NCBI RefSeq assembly: GCF_900460215.1
Contig: NZ_UHIA01000004.1
Span: 1,310,001-1,374,000, forward strand
Reading direction: 5' to 3'
Origin: Suttonella indologenes
GTDB taxonomy: Bacteria > Pseudomonadota > Gammaproteobacteria > Cardiobacteriales > Cardiobacteriaceae
DNA length: 64,000 nt
Part shown: one piece after another, positions 25,477-33,574 of the stretch
Layout: each line of letters begins with the position of its first letter
Numbering within the stretch: the stretch's first letter is position 1
Position numbers and translations under genes: made by a program
Notes under the pieces: generated by a model
Seen by the model: only the letters and a program-made list of their open reading frames with translations
The model's database searches: none
Told to the model about the DNA's origin: nothing

Positions 25477-26454
25477 TTAAGCATTGCGGTGCGCGGCAAG
25501 ATAGGCGACGGCTTTTAGCGCTTCTTTGTAGTCGTTATCCGGAAAAATGTTTAGGCAATCGCCAGCGGATTGCGCCATTTCTTCGGCTTTAATGCGGCTA
25601 TATTCCAACGCATCGGTTTTATGTAACAGCGCGATAACTTCGTCTATCGCTTCGCGCTCGCCGGCTTCGATAATGGCACGCAGGCGCGCGCGCTCAGGCG
25701 GGCTTAATTGTTGCTGAGCGCGGATGAGCGGCATGGTGGGTTTGCCCTCGGCTAAATCGTCGCCTAGCGATTTGCCGATGATTTGCGCATCGCCCATATA
25801 GTCTAAGACGTCGTCCATCATTTGAAATGCCATGCCTAGGCGTCGTCCGTATTCCGCTAAGGCATGAATGTTTTCCGCTTTCTGTTCGGCTAGTTGCGCG
25901 GCGATTTTACAGGCGGCGGAGAATAAGACGGCAGTTTTCAGCTCTATCACGCGGTAATAGCGGGCTTCGTCGACGTCAGGATCGTGCATATTGGAAAGTT
26001 GCATCACTTCTCCTGCAGCGATGAGATTGGTGGCTTGCGCCATGGTTTCGATAACGGCGGTATTGTGCGTGCGCACCATTAATTGGAAGGCGCGCGTATA
26101 AAGAAAATCACCGACCAAGACACTGGCGGCATTAGAAAAAGCGATATTGGCGGTGGGCTGCCCGCGTCGCATGTCGGATTCATCGACCACATCGTCATGC
26201 AGCAGGGTGGCATTGTGTATAAATTCGATAAAAGCGGCGGCGGTAATTTCATGCCCTGCCGCATAATTGCATAGGCCCGCGCTGAGTAAGGTCAGCAAAG
26301 GCCGAAAACGTTTTCCGCCGTTGCCCAGCGCATATTGCATGACCAAATTAGCCAACTGGACTTCGGAAGTCATTTCTTTTTGCATGAGGGTTTCAGTGGC
26401 TTGCATTTGCGGCTGAACAAGTGCTTGAATTTCAAGCAGGCTGGCGTATTTCAT
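25477..26454 (-). CDS. ispB: Polyprenyl (octaprenyl) diphosphate synthase
   Basis: The 325-residue trans-prenyltransferase extends farnesyl diphosphate to the long side chain of ubiquinone or menaquinone. Both aspartate-rich motifs are present: LLHDDVVDESDMRRG (about 82-96) and FQMMDDVLDYMGD (about 209-221). GGKRFRPLL (about 51-59) and the GKSLGDDLAEGKPTMP stretch are also typical. Length and motifs fit IspB rather than the shorter IspA; chain length cannot be read reliably. The gene is single, without rplU-rpmA next to it as in E. coli. Confidence 0.9.
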   Translation of the reverse strand: MKYASLLEIQALVQPQMQATETLMQKEMTSEVQLANLVMQYALGNGGKRFRPLLTLLSAGLCNYAAGHEITAAAFIEFIHNATLLHDDVVDESDMRRGQPTANIAFSNAASVLVGDFLYTRAFQLMVRTHNTAVIETMAQATNLIAAGEVMQLSNMHDPDVDEARYYRVIELKTAVLFSAACKIAAQLAEQKAENIHALAEYGRRLGMAFQMMDDVLDYMGDAQIIGKSLGDDLAEGKPTMPLIRAQQQLSPPERARLRAIIEAGEREAIDEVIALLHKTDALEYSRIKAEEMAQSAGDCLNIFPDNDYKEALKAVAYLAAHRNA

Positions 26455-26566
26455 TATTCTCTCTGTTGTCCTGTGGAATGCCTGCTATTGTAGCGCAAGC
26501 AGGCGGCGGTTTCAGCTTGAAATCGGCAATTGTGCTATATGAGTTTGATGATTTTTCTTGGCGCAC

Positions 26567-26674
26567 TCTAGTCGAAGAATTGAAAAAGTATTACGGTGTT
26601 GGCTCGCCTTGCCGTACGCTCTGTACTATCTGCGGCTCGCCGCCTTGTACTACTTTTCCACTTCTCCGACTATA
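26567..26674 (-). repeat. Correia-like repeat element (CREE/NEMIS type), copy 2
   Basis: A 108-base element between ispB and the tRNA-Asn genes. It is the inverted counterpart of 11559-11666, with about eight substitutions. Ends are TCTAGTCGAAGAATTG and CACTTCTCCGACTATA (left tip mutated from TATAGTC). The core GTACGG / GGCTCGCCGCCTTGTACTA is conserved. Unlike copy 1 it lies intergenically, the usual position for Correia elements in Neisseria, where they can carry promoters or RNase III-cleaved hairpins. Confidence 0.9.
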
Positions 26675-26701
26675 TCAATCATTACGGAATAGGTGTGCAA
26701 T

Positions 26702-26728
26702 AAAAAAACCTAAGTTTTGCAACTTAGG
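26702..26728 (-). terminator. Terminator of the tRNA-Asn transcript
   Basis: On the minus strand CCTAAGTT, loop GCAA, AACTTAGG is followed by seven T. It lies 11 bases past the second tRNA and separates it from the Correia-like element. Confidence 0.92.
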
Positions 26729-26739
26729 CTTGATGAATT

Positions 26740-26815
26740 TGGCTCCCCGACCTGGGCTCGAACCAGGGACCTGCGGATTAACAGTCCGTCGCTCTACCGA
26801 CTGAGCTATCGGGAA
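26740..26815 (-). tRNA. tRNA-Asn (GTT), second of a tandem pair
   Basis: A 76-base cloverleaf on the minus strand: acceptor TTCCCGA/TCGGGGA with a T-G wobble, D-arm AGCTCAGTCGGTAGAGC, anticodon loop ACTGTTAAT with anticodon GTT, T-loop GTTCGAGCC, discriminator G and encoded CCA. It differs from the neighbouring tRNA-Asn in the acceptor and anticodon stems, so the pair is not a recent exact duplication. Confidence 0.93.
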
Positions 26816-26823
26816 TTTACTCT

Positions 26824-26899
26824 TGGCTCCCTGAGACGGGCTCGAACCGCCGACCCAATGATTAACAGTCATTTGCTCTACCGACTGAGCTATCAGGGA
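26824..26899 (-). tRNA. tRNA-Asn (GTT), first of a tandem pair
   Basis: A 76-base cloverleaf on the minus strand: acceptor TCCCTGA/TCAGGGA, the same D-arm as its neighbour, anticodon GTT in ACTGTTAAT, T-loop GTTCGAGCC and encoded CCA. It is eight bases upstream of the second tRNA-Asn, and both share one promoter and one terminator. Confidence 0.93.
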
Positions 26900-26917
26900 G
26901 TAGCTAAGAGAGCGCGC

Positions 26918-26946
26918 ATTTTACTGATAGTCCCTGCACGCGTCAA
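26918..26946 (-). promoter_or_regulatory. Promoter of the tRNA-Asn pair
   Basis: On the minus strand TTGACG (26941-26946) and TAAAAT (26918-26923) are 17 bases apart, 19 bases before the first tRNA, and followed by a GC-rich discriminator (GCGCGC). Confidence 0.8.
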
Positions 26947-26968
26947 GCCTCTTTTGCATTTTTTTCGG

Positions 26969-28186
26969 CTATTTTTGGCGGTAATTGCGAAGAAAACGTC
27001 CAAGTTTTTCGCAGGCTTCGCTAATGTCGCGTTTATATTGCAAAAAGACGACGCGGAAATGGTCGGACTGATGCCAGTTAAAGGCGCGTCCGTGAACAAA
27101 GAGGATATGTTCTTGCTGCAATAAGTCCAAAATAAAGCGTTCGTCGTCATGGATATTAAAGCGTTCGACGTCCATTTTAACGAAGCCGTAGAGCGCGCCT
27201 TGCGGCTTGACCATGCTCAGTCCTTCAATGGCGCTGATGCTGCGGTACATTTGATCGCGCTGCTCGTGCAAACGTCCGTTTTCCGCGACTAAATCATTGA
27301 TGCTTTGATAGCCGCCTAAGGCGGTTTGAATGCCGTATTGCGCCATGACGTTGGCGCACAGGCGCATGGAAGAGAGCATTTCCACGCCTTCGATGTAGCT
27401 GCGCGCCATTTGGGTGTTGCCGCTAAATACTAGCCAGCCGGCGCGGAAACCCGCCGCGCGGTAAGCCTTGGACATGCCGTTGAAGCTTACGCAGAGGGTA
27501 TTATTGACAAAGAGCGACATCGGATGATGCACGGCGTCGTCATAGATGATTTTTTCGTAGATTTCGTCGGCAAACACAATTAATCCCTGTTCTTCCGCAA
27601 GGGCGGCGATGGCTTTTAGGATTTCCGGACTGTACACCGCACCGGTCGGATTATTGGGATTGATGATGACGATGGCTTTGGTACGTGCGCTGATTTTGCT
27701 GCGAATGTCTTCTAAATCCGGTAGCCAGCCGTTCTCTTCGTCGCAGAAATAATGCACGGCATTGCCGCCGCTTAAACGGATTGACGCCGTCCACAGCGGA
27801 TAATCGGGCATCGGCACCAGTACTTCGTCGCCGTTTTCCAGCAAGGCCTGCATCGACATCATGATGAGTTCGGAAACGCCGTTGCCGATGATAACATCGT
27901 CAACGCTGACGCCTTTTAAGCCGATGCGCTGGGTTTCATGGACGACGGCTTTGCGCGCGGCAAAGATGCCTTTGGAATCGGAGTAGCCTTGCGCTTTAGG
28001 GATGTTGGAGATGATGTCTTCGACGATTTCGCTCGGCGTATCAAAGCCGAAGGGGGCGGGGTTGCCGATATTGAGTTTGATGATGCGGTGTCCCTGACGC
28101 TCCAAACGCTGGGCTTCGGCGAGAACAGGACCGCGGATGTCGTAGCAGACATTATCCAATTTGCTAGATTTTCTGATTGTTTTCAT
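26969..28186 (-). CDS. alaA: Glutamate-pyruvate aminotransferase AlaA
   Basis: The product (405 residues from ATG 28186) matches AlaA, a fold-type I PLP enzyme making alanine from pyruvate and glutamate. Seen: KSSKLDNVCYDIRGPVL, LNIGNPAPFGFDTP, the substrate-site PMPDYPLWTA, VIINPNNPTGAVYS, FADEIYEKI and the PLP lysine in SFNGMSKAYRAAGFRAGW. The longer start at 28204 would overlap the upstream gene, and the homologous start is the inner one. One base separates it from the preceding outer-membrane protein gene, so the two probably form an operon although functions look unrelated. Confidence 0.93.
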   Translation of the reverse strand: MKTIRKSSKLDNVCYDIRGPVLAEAQRLERQGHRIIKLNIGNPAPFGFDTPSEIVEDIISNIPKAQGYSDSKGIFAARKAVVHETQRIGLKGVSVDDVIIGNGVSELIMMSMQALLENGDEVLVPMPDYPLWTASIRLSGGNAVHYFCDEENGWLPDLEDIRSKISARTKAIVIINPNNPTGAVYSPEILKAIAALAEEQGLIVFADEIYEKIIYDDAVHHPMSLFVNNTLCVSFNGMSKAYRAAGFRAGWLVFSGNTQMARSYIEGVEMLSSMRLCANVMAQYGIQTALGGYQSINDLVAENGRLHEQRDQMYRSISAIEGLSMVKPQGALYGFVKMDVERFNIHDDERFILDLLQQEHILFVHGRAFNWHQSDHFRVVFLQYKRDISEACEKLGRFLRNYRQK

Positions 28187-28187
28187 C

Positions 28188-28730
28188 TTATTTATCCAAG
28201 TCATAGGTAAAGCCCACCGTGCTCATCACACCGGCGGTGGCAAAGAAATGCGCTTCAAGAAAGATATTTTTGTATTGCAAGCCCAGTATAGGCAGGATGG
28301 CAGGGGCAATACCTAAATTATTAAAAGGAATTTTGTTTTTGTATTCGTCTTTATAGCCGTGAAGCAGTCCGGCGGTAAGTGTGCCGCGCAGCCGCCAGTC
28401 TGGAGTCGGCTGCCATAAGGTCCAGTCTTTGCCGAGATATACATATTGTGTCGGCTGTCCGAAAGAATTGCGAAAAACCGCTAGACCGACCAGCCAGTCG
28501 TCAGAACGGATATATTCCACATTGATGAGTTTCTGGTGGTTGTTATGCTCGGGTTTGGGATTGTAATACACGGTGTACACGCTGGTGCGAAAACGCAGAG
28601 TCCCCTTCTCCCAACCGCCGCCGATATGCTCTTTCCAGCTCGGTTTGCTATTGATGCCTTCATATTGGTAATTCTGTGCTTGCACTTGGCAGAAAGCGCA
28701 AGCAACAAGCGCTAGATAAGTAAATTTCAT
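28188..28730 (-). CDS. Secreted outer-membrane beta-barrel-like protein
   Basis: The 180-residue product has a signal peptide (KFTYLALVACAFCQVQAQ, cleaved near residue 19). It continues with alternating hydrophobic/aromatic beta strands (TLRFRTSVYTVYYNP, WLVGLAVFRNSFGQPTQYVY, WRLRGTLTAGLLHGYKDEY) ending in a C-terminal strand with VGFTYDL. The size and strand pattern recall PagP-like eight-stranded barrels and a family often labelled as sn-glycerol-3-phosphate transporter in databases, a label that does not fit its form. The function is not known. It is the first gene before alaA. Confidence 0.55.
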   Translation of the reverse strand: MKFTYLALVACAFCQVQAQNYQYEGINSKPSWKEHIGGGWEKGTLRFRTSVYTVYYNPKPEHNNHQKLINVEYIRSDDWLVGLAVFRNSFGQPTQYVYLGKDWTLWQPTPDWRLRGTLTAGLLHGYKDEYKNKIPFNNLGIAPAILPILGLQYKNIFLEAHFFATAGVMSTVGFTYDLDK

Positions 28731-28888
28731 TTTGTTCCCGCCTAATAAAAGGCAATATTTTATCAGAAGACAATCAGGCGGATTGGCGATTTCAATTTGC
28801 TTTAATAGGAAAACATCACAAACAATCTATATTTTTTTAGTAAGTCTGATACAATAGCGACACAATATATAAACAAGAGAGGCAATTT

Positions 28889-30658
28889 ATGGAAATCATA
28901 CAAAGCGATGTTGCGATTGTTGGTGCGGGCGGCGCGGGTTTGCGCGCTGCTATTGAAATTGCACGCAACAGTCCTGAGGCAAAAATCGCCTTAATTTCTA
29001 AGGTATATCCTATGCGTTCTCATACTGTGGCGGCGGAAGGCGGCGCTGCGGGCGTGGTGCGCGATGACGACAGTTTGGAAAACCATTTTAATGATACGGT
29101 TTCCGGCGGCGATTGGCTCTGCGAGCAGGATGTCGTTGAATATTTCGTCGAGCATTGTACGGAAGAGATGGTGCAATTGGAGCATTGGGGCTGCCCTTGG
29201 TCGCGCAAAGACGACGGGCATGTGAATGTGCGCCGTTTCGGCGGCATGAAGATTCCGCGCACATGGTTTGCGGCGGATAAGAGCGGTTTCCATATTTTGC
29301 ATACGCTGTTCCAAACCTCTCTGCAATTCCCGAGCATTCAGCGTTTTGACGAACATTTCGCCTTAGATTTATTGGTCGAAGACGGCAAATTGCACGGCGT
29401 ATTGTGCTATGACGTGCAAAACGGCATTGTACGGGCGATACAGGCGAAAGCGGTGATTATTGCCACCGGCGGCGCAGGACGGGTCTTCCGCTACAATACG
29501 AACGGCGGCATTGTGACGGGCGACGGCATGGCGATGGCTTATCGGCACGGCGTGCCTTTGCGCGATATGGAATTCGTGCAATATCATCCGACCGGTTTGC
29601 CGGGTTCGGGGATTTTGATGACGGAAGGCTGTCGCGGCGAAGGCGGTATTCTGACCAATAAAGACGGCTACCGTTATTTGCAGGATTACGGTCTCGGACC
29701 CGAAACGCCGATCGGCGAGCCGAAAAACAAATATATGGAGCTCGGCCCGCGTGACCGCTTATCGCAAGCTTTCTATCACGAATGGAAAAAAGGACGCACG
29801 ATTGATTCGCCGCGCGGTGCGGTAGTGAATTTGGATTTACGGCATTTGGGCGAGGCTTACATTAATGAACGCCTGCCTTTTATCCGCTCTTTGGCGAAAA
29901 AATTTGTCGGCGTCGATCCGGTGCATGAGCCGATTCCGGTGCGTCCGACCGCGCATTACACGATGGGCGGGATTGAAACCGATGGACGCTGCGCAACGAA
30001 AATGGCGGGTCTGTATGCCGTCGGCGAATGTTCTTCTGTCGGCATTCACGGGGCGAACCGCTTAGGCTCGAATTCCTTATCTGAGCTGTCGGTGTTCGGC
30101 AAAGTGGCGGGCGAAGACGCGCTTAAATACGCGCAAAGCCAAGCGCATGCCTTGGATCAGCAAGCCTTTAACGCCCTTGCCGATAAAACCTATCAGCCTT
30201 TCCTTGATTTATTGCAGCGCAAAGACGGCACGGAACGTCCTTCCGATATCCGCAATGCCCTAGGCGAAATGATGGAAGCGGAAATCGGGATTTATCGCAG
30301 CGCGGAAAACTGCGAACGCGCGATTGCAGTCATTCAAGACTTAAAACAGCGCTATCAGCGCGTGAAAGTGACCGATCACAGCGATACCTTCAACACGGAC
30401 TGGCTGACCACGATTGAATTGGGCTATTTGTTGGATGTGGCGGAAGCGATGATTTATTCCGCCGCACAACGCAAAGAGTCGCGGGGTTCGCATCAGCGTT
30501 TGGATTATCCGGAGCGCGACGACCAGCAATTCCTCAAGCATACGCTTGCCTATTACAAGCATGGCGAAGCGCCGCGCATTGATTACAGTCCCGTCAAAAT
30601 TACAAAATCACAGCCCGCTCAACGTGTGTACGGCGCGGCAGGAGAGCAAAAATCATGA
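28889..30658 (+). CDS. frdA: Fumarate reductase flavoprotein subunit
   Basis: The 589-residue catalytic subunit carries covalent FAD and reduces fumarate to succinate. Seen: Rossmann start VAIVGAGGAGLRAAIE, the flavin-linking histidine in RSHTVAAEGGAAG, the catalytic region TEGCRGEGGIL, HYTMGGIETDGRC and HGANRLGSNSLSEL. Gene order frdABCD and close similarity in pattern to E. coli FrdA indicate menaquinol-linked fumarate reductase rather than succinate dehydrogenase. A TACAAT box at 28850-28855 and AGAGAGG before the ATG serve expression; no clear FNR box was seen. It overlaps frdB by four bases. Confidence 0.93.
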   Translation: MEIIQSDVAIVGAGGAGLRAAIEIARNSPEAKIALISKVYPMRSHTVAAEGGAAGVVRDDDSLENHFNDTVSGGDWLCEQDVVEYFVEHCTEEMVQLEHWGCPWSRKDDGHVNVRRFGGMKIPRTWFAADKSGFHILHTLFQTSLQFPSIQRFDEHFALDLLVEDGKLHGVLCYDVQNGIVRAIQAKAVIIATGGAGRVFRYNTNGGIVTGDGMAMAYRHGVPLRDMEFVQYHPTGLPGSGILMTEGCRGEGGILTNKDGYRYLQDYGLGPETPIGEPKNKYMELGPRDRLSQAFYHEWKKGRTIDSPRGAVVNLDLRHLGEAYINERLPFIRSLAKKFVGVDPVHEPIPVRPTAHYTMGGIETDGRCATKMAGLYAVGECSSVGIHGANRLGSNSLSELSVFGKVAGEDALKYAQSQAHALDQQAFNALADKTYQPFLDLLQRKDGTERPSDIRNALGEMMEAEIGIYRSAENCERAIAVIQDLKQRYQRVKVTDHSDTFNTDWLTTIELGYLLDVAEAMIYSAAQRKESRGSHQRLDYPERDDQQFLKHTLAYYKHGEAPRIDYSPVKITKSQPAQRVYGAAGEQKS

Positions 30659-31413
30659 GCAATACCGTTACTTTAAAAGTCATGCGCTATCAGCCTGAAG
30701 TGGATGAGCGCCCTTGGCCGCAAGCCTTTGAAATCGAGTGGACGCAGGATATGTCGATTTTAGACGCGCTCGCTTTAATCAAAGACGAATTCGACCCGAC
30801 CTTGGCTTACCGCTGGTCATGCCGCATGGAAGTCTGCGGCAGCTGCGGCATGGTGGTCAACGGCGAACCCAAACTCGCCTGCTCCACATTCGTGCGCGAA
30901 TACGCCGACATCGGCGAAATCATCATCGGCGCATTGGATATGTTTCCGATTGAAAAAGATTTGGTTGTGGACGTCGAGCCCTTTATCGACCGCTTGGAAA
31001 GCATCAGTCCTTTCATCGTAACGAAAAATCCGCGCGCCTTGGCCGATAAAGAATATCTGCAAACGCCGCGGCAATTGGCGAAATTCAAGCAATACACCAT
31101 GTGCATCAACTGCATGCTCTGCTACCAAGCCTGTCCGCAAATCGGCATCAATGCGGAATTTCTCGGGCCGGCGGTAACGGCATTGGCGCAGCGCTACAAT
31201 CTCGATAATCGCGATGAGGGCGCAAAACAACGCTTTAAGGTGCTGAACGAAGAAAACGGTATTTGGCCTTGCACCTTTGTCGGCGCCTGCTCCGAAGTCT
31301 GCCCGAAACACGTGGATCCGGCAGGCGCAATCCAGCAGGCGAAAGCCGCCGCGGTGCCGTATTGGGCAATGGGTATGGTGAAAAAAGAAGAGGAGGCGAC
31401 TCATGGCGCGTAA
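30655..31413 (+). CDS. frdB: Fumarate reductase iron-sulfur subunit
   Basis: The 252-residue electron-transfer subunit has three cluster motifs: the [2Fe-2S] CRMEVCGSCGMVVNGEPKLAC (about 57-77), the [4Fe-4S] CINCMLCYQACP (about 149-160), and the [3Fe-4S] CTFVGACSEVCPKHVDP (about 205-221). Order and spacing match E. coli FrdB. It passes electrons from quinol at FrdCD to FrdA. It begins inside the frdA stop and overlaps frdC by 11 bases. Confidence 0.95.
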   Translation: MSNTVTLKVMRYQPEVDERPWPQAFEIEWTQDMSILDALALIKDEFDPTLAYRWSCRMEVCGSCGMVVNGEPKLACSTFVREYADIGEIIIGALDMFPIEKDLVVDVEPFIDRLESISPFIVTKNPRALADKEYLQTPRQLAKFKQYTMCINCMLCYQACPQIGINAEFLGPAVTALAQRYNLDNRDEGAKQRFKVLNEENGIWPCTFVGACSEVCPKHVDPAGAIQQAKAAAVPYWAMGMVKKEEEATHGA

Positions 31414-31795
31414 ACCCTATCAACACAAACAGCCGGATAACTGGTACATGGCAAGCCGCTTTTATCAATGGTATATGCTGCGCGAGCTGACCAGTATTAC
31501 GACCGCTATTGCGGCGCTTAACCTCTTTTGCGGTCTGGTTGCCTTGGCAAGCAGTCTCGACAGTTGGCAAGCTTGGGTGGCTTTTCAGAAAAACCCTCTG
31601 ATGGTGCTGATTAATCTGGGCGTAATTGTCGGCTCGCTGCTCAATAGCAAAACATGGTTTGAAGCCATGCCGAAAGCGGTCAAAATCCCGAAAGGCAACG
31701 GCTTTGTCGCCGATAAAATACTTATCATGGGCAGCTGGGCTGCATTGGGCGGCGTAACGCTGGTCTTAATCATCATCGCCGCTTGCTTGACTTAA
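31403..31795 (+). CDS. frdC: Fumarate reductase membrane anchor subunit C
   Basis: The 130-residue product matches FrdC (E. coli 131). It opens with KPYQHKQPDNWYMASRFYQW and YMLRELTSI, conserved in the family, and has three hydrophobic helices (about 32-50, 66-85, 106-127). With FrdD it anchors the complex and binds menaquinol. GGAGG before the ATG lies inside frdB. Confidence 0.93.
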   Translation: MARKPYQHKQPDNWYMASRFYQWYMLRELTSITTAIAALNLFCGLVALASSLDSWQAWVAFQKNPLMVLINLGVIVGSLLNSKTWFEAMPKAVKIPKGNGFVADKILIMGSWAALGGVTLVLIIIAACLT

Positions 31796-31805
31796 GGAGG
31801 GAGCT

Positions 31806-32156
31806 ATGTCGCAACACAAACATCTCAAACCTGTTTATTGGGGATTATTTTCCGTCGGCGGCACCGTGGCCGCATTGGCATTGGCGCCGGTCGTTTTAGT
31901 CGTCTGCATCATGCTGCCCCTAGGCATGTTCGGCGATCCCGCGCAGTTTTATGCTAATATCCATGCCTTTGTCGCGCATAAATTGGTCTTTTTAGTGCTG
32001 ACGGGTATCGTCTTTACCATGCTTTGGCACGGCTGCCACCGCTTTTATTACATTTTGCATGATATGCACATACATGTCGGCAACCGCACACGTCTCGCTT
32101 TTTACGGCTTTGCGATTGGCGCCTTCCTCATCACGCTGCTTTGCGGCTGGTTCTAA
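31806..32156 (+). CDS. frdD: Fumarate reductase membrane anchor subunit D
   Basis: The 116-residue product has three membrane helices and the FrdD patterns KPVYWGLFSVGGTVAAL, MLPLGMFGDP and HGCHRFYYILHDMHIH. The histidine-rich segment lies next to the quinol site. AAGGAGGGAG precedes the ATG, the strongest ribosome site in the operon. It is the last gene and is followed by a terminator. Confidence 0.93.
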   Translation: MSQHKHLKPVYWGLFSVGGTVAALALAPVVLVVCIMLPLGMFGDPAQFYANIHAFVAHKLVFLVLTGIVFTMLWHGCHRFYYILHDMHIHVGNRTRLAFYGFAIGAFLITLLCGWF

Positions 32157-32163
32157 AACAAAA

Positions 32164-32187
32164 CAGGCTTAGCATCTGCTAAGCCTG
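32164..32187. terminator. Bidirectional terminator between frdD and pmbA
   Basis: CAGGCTTAGCA (32164-32174) pairs with TGCTAAGCCTG (32177-32187), a near-perfect palindrome. T-rich sequence follows on both strands (ATTCATTTT; TTTTGTTTTAG), fitting termination of the two converging operons. Confidence 0.85.
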
Positions 32188-32230
32188 ATTCATTTTCACA
32201 TCCGCTCAAATAGAATTTGCTTCTCCAAAA

Positions 32231-33574
32231 CTACTGTGCTACCACCATTTTTTTAATCCATATCGAAGGCGCATGAATGCTGCGGCGCATATCGGCATCA
32301 TCGCCAATCGCGACAATATCGCGCAGCATCTCATTGAGATTGCCGGCAATCGTCAGTCCTTCCACCGCATGACTAATCACACCGTTTTCCACCCAAAAAC
32401 CCGAAGCGCCGCGCGAATAATCGCCGGTCAGCAAATCCACGCCCTGCCCCATCAGCGAAGTAACAATCAGACCGCGCTCCATCTGCCGATACAGCTCTTC
32501 GAGCGGCAAAGGCGCTGCTTGGCTGTGCAGTTTCAGATTATGCACGCCGCCGCCGTTGCCTGTGGGTGCACTATTAAGGCGGCGTGCGGCATAGCTGTTG
32601 AGCAAATAACGCGCGACTCTGCCTTCGCTAATCAAGGCGCTGTCTGCCGGTGCCAAACCTTCGCTGTCAAAAGGAATGCTGCTAAGTGCGCGCGGCAGAT
32701 GCGGATGCTCTTGCAGACTCAGCCATTCGGGCATGATTTGCTTGCCAAGACTGTCCGCTAAAAAACTAAGTTTGCGGTATTGCGCCCGTCCTTCAAGGGC
32801 TTGCACCACATGACGCAGCAGTCCGTTGGCTATCTCGCGATCGAAAATCACCGGATATTCGCCGTTGGTAATCGCTTTGGGCAGCAAATGGGCAACCGCT
32901 TTTTGCGCCGCCTGTCTGCCGATGCTTTCGGGGGCTTGTAAATCTTGGTAAAAACGCGCGCTGTCCCAGCTGAAATCGGTTTGCTGGTCGTCTTGTTCGC
33001 GTGCCAATACCGATAAGGACAAACTTGCATGGCTGCTACTATAGCCGCCGGCAAAACCGTTGGATTGGGCAAGATAAACATAGCTGCGTCCGGCATCGGC
33101 GCCTGCGCCGTCGCAGAGAACAATCCGCGCATCATAGGCTTTGGCGCTGCTTTCCATTATCTGAGCCTGTGCTTCCAGCCAATCGCTGCTCGGCAAGACG
33201 CCGCTGTCCAATTCCAAATCTGCTAAGGCTTGGGCGGATAAGGGGCGATAATACTGCACTTCCGGCAATCCGAAATATTCGTCGGCTTCGGTGTACGTCG
33301 CGCCGTCAATCGCTGCCTGTACCGCCGCGCACAGTGCATCAGGCGTGCAATCGCTGATGCTGCAATGTCCCATCGCTTGGTTTTTCAACACAGAAATGCC
33401 GACGCTCAATTCCTGCTCGCGGTTCAGTTCTTCCAATTGGCCTTCGCGCAATTGCAGGGACTCCCCCTCGCTTTGATAGAGTTGTACGCTGCATTCCTGC
33501 GCGCCTAATGCTTGGGCGCGTTCTAGGACGATTGCGGCTTTTTCAGCAAATACTGTTTCGTTCATCAGGCTCAT
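32231..33574 (-). CDS. pmbA: TldE/PmbA metalloprotease-complex subunit
   Basis: The 447-residue product matches PmbA (TldE): ECSVQLYQSEGESLQLREG at the N-terminus, GYSSSHASLSLSVLARE, PVIFDREIANGLLRHVVQAL and VDLLTGDYSRGASGFWVENG at the C-terminal barrel. With TldD it forms a barrel-shaped heterodimeric protease that degrades unfolded peptides and matures some peptide antibiotics. TldE itself lacks the zinc motif. Its start overlaps the tldD stop by four bases. In E. coli the two genes are unlinked, so the direct pairing here is a neat operon. Confidence 0.93.
   Translation of the reverse strand: MSLMNETVFAEKAAIVLERAQALGAQECSVQLYQSEGESLQLREGQLEELNREQELSVGISVLKNQAMGHCSISDCTPDALCAAVQAAIDGATYTEADEYFGLPEVQYYRPLSAQALADLELDSGVLPSSDWLEAQAQIMESSAKAYDARIVLCDGAGADAGRSYVYLAQSNGFAGGYSSSHASLSLSVLAREQDDQQTDFSWDSARFYQDLQAPESIGRQAAQKAVAHLLPKAITNGEYPVIFDREIANGLLRHVVQALEGRAQYRKLSFLADSLGKQIMPEWLSLQEHPHLPRALSSIPFDSEGLAPADSALISEGRVARYLLNSYAARRLNSAPTGNGGGVHNLKLHSQAAPLPLEELYRQMERGLIVTSLMGQGVDLLTGDYSRGASGFWVENGVISHAVEGLTIAGNLNEMLRDIVAIGDDADMRRSIHAPSIWIKKMVVAQ

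Noticed and set aside
26740..26899. Tandem tRNA-Asn genes as a phage attachment site
   Set aside because: No integrase gene, no partial tRNA duplication and no foreign block next to them; the neighbouring repeat is the Correia-like element.
28889..32156. Succinate dehydrogenase (sdh) as the identity of the four-gene operon
   Set aside because: Gene order A-B-C-D, the FrdA and FrdB motif details and the 130- and 116-residue anchors match fumarate reductase of the E. coli type; sdh operons begin with the anchor genes.
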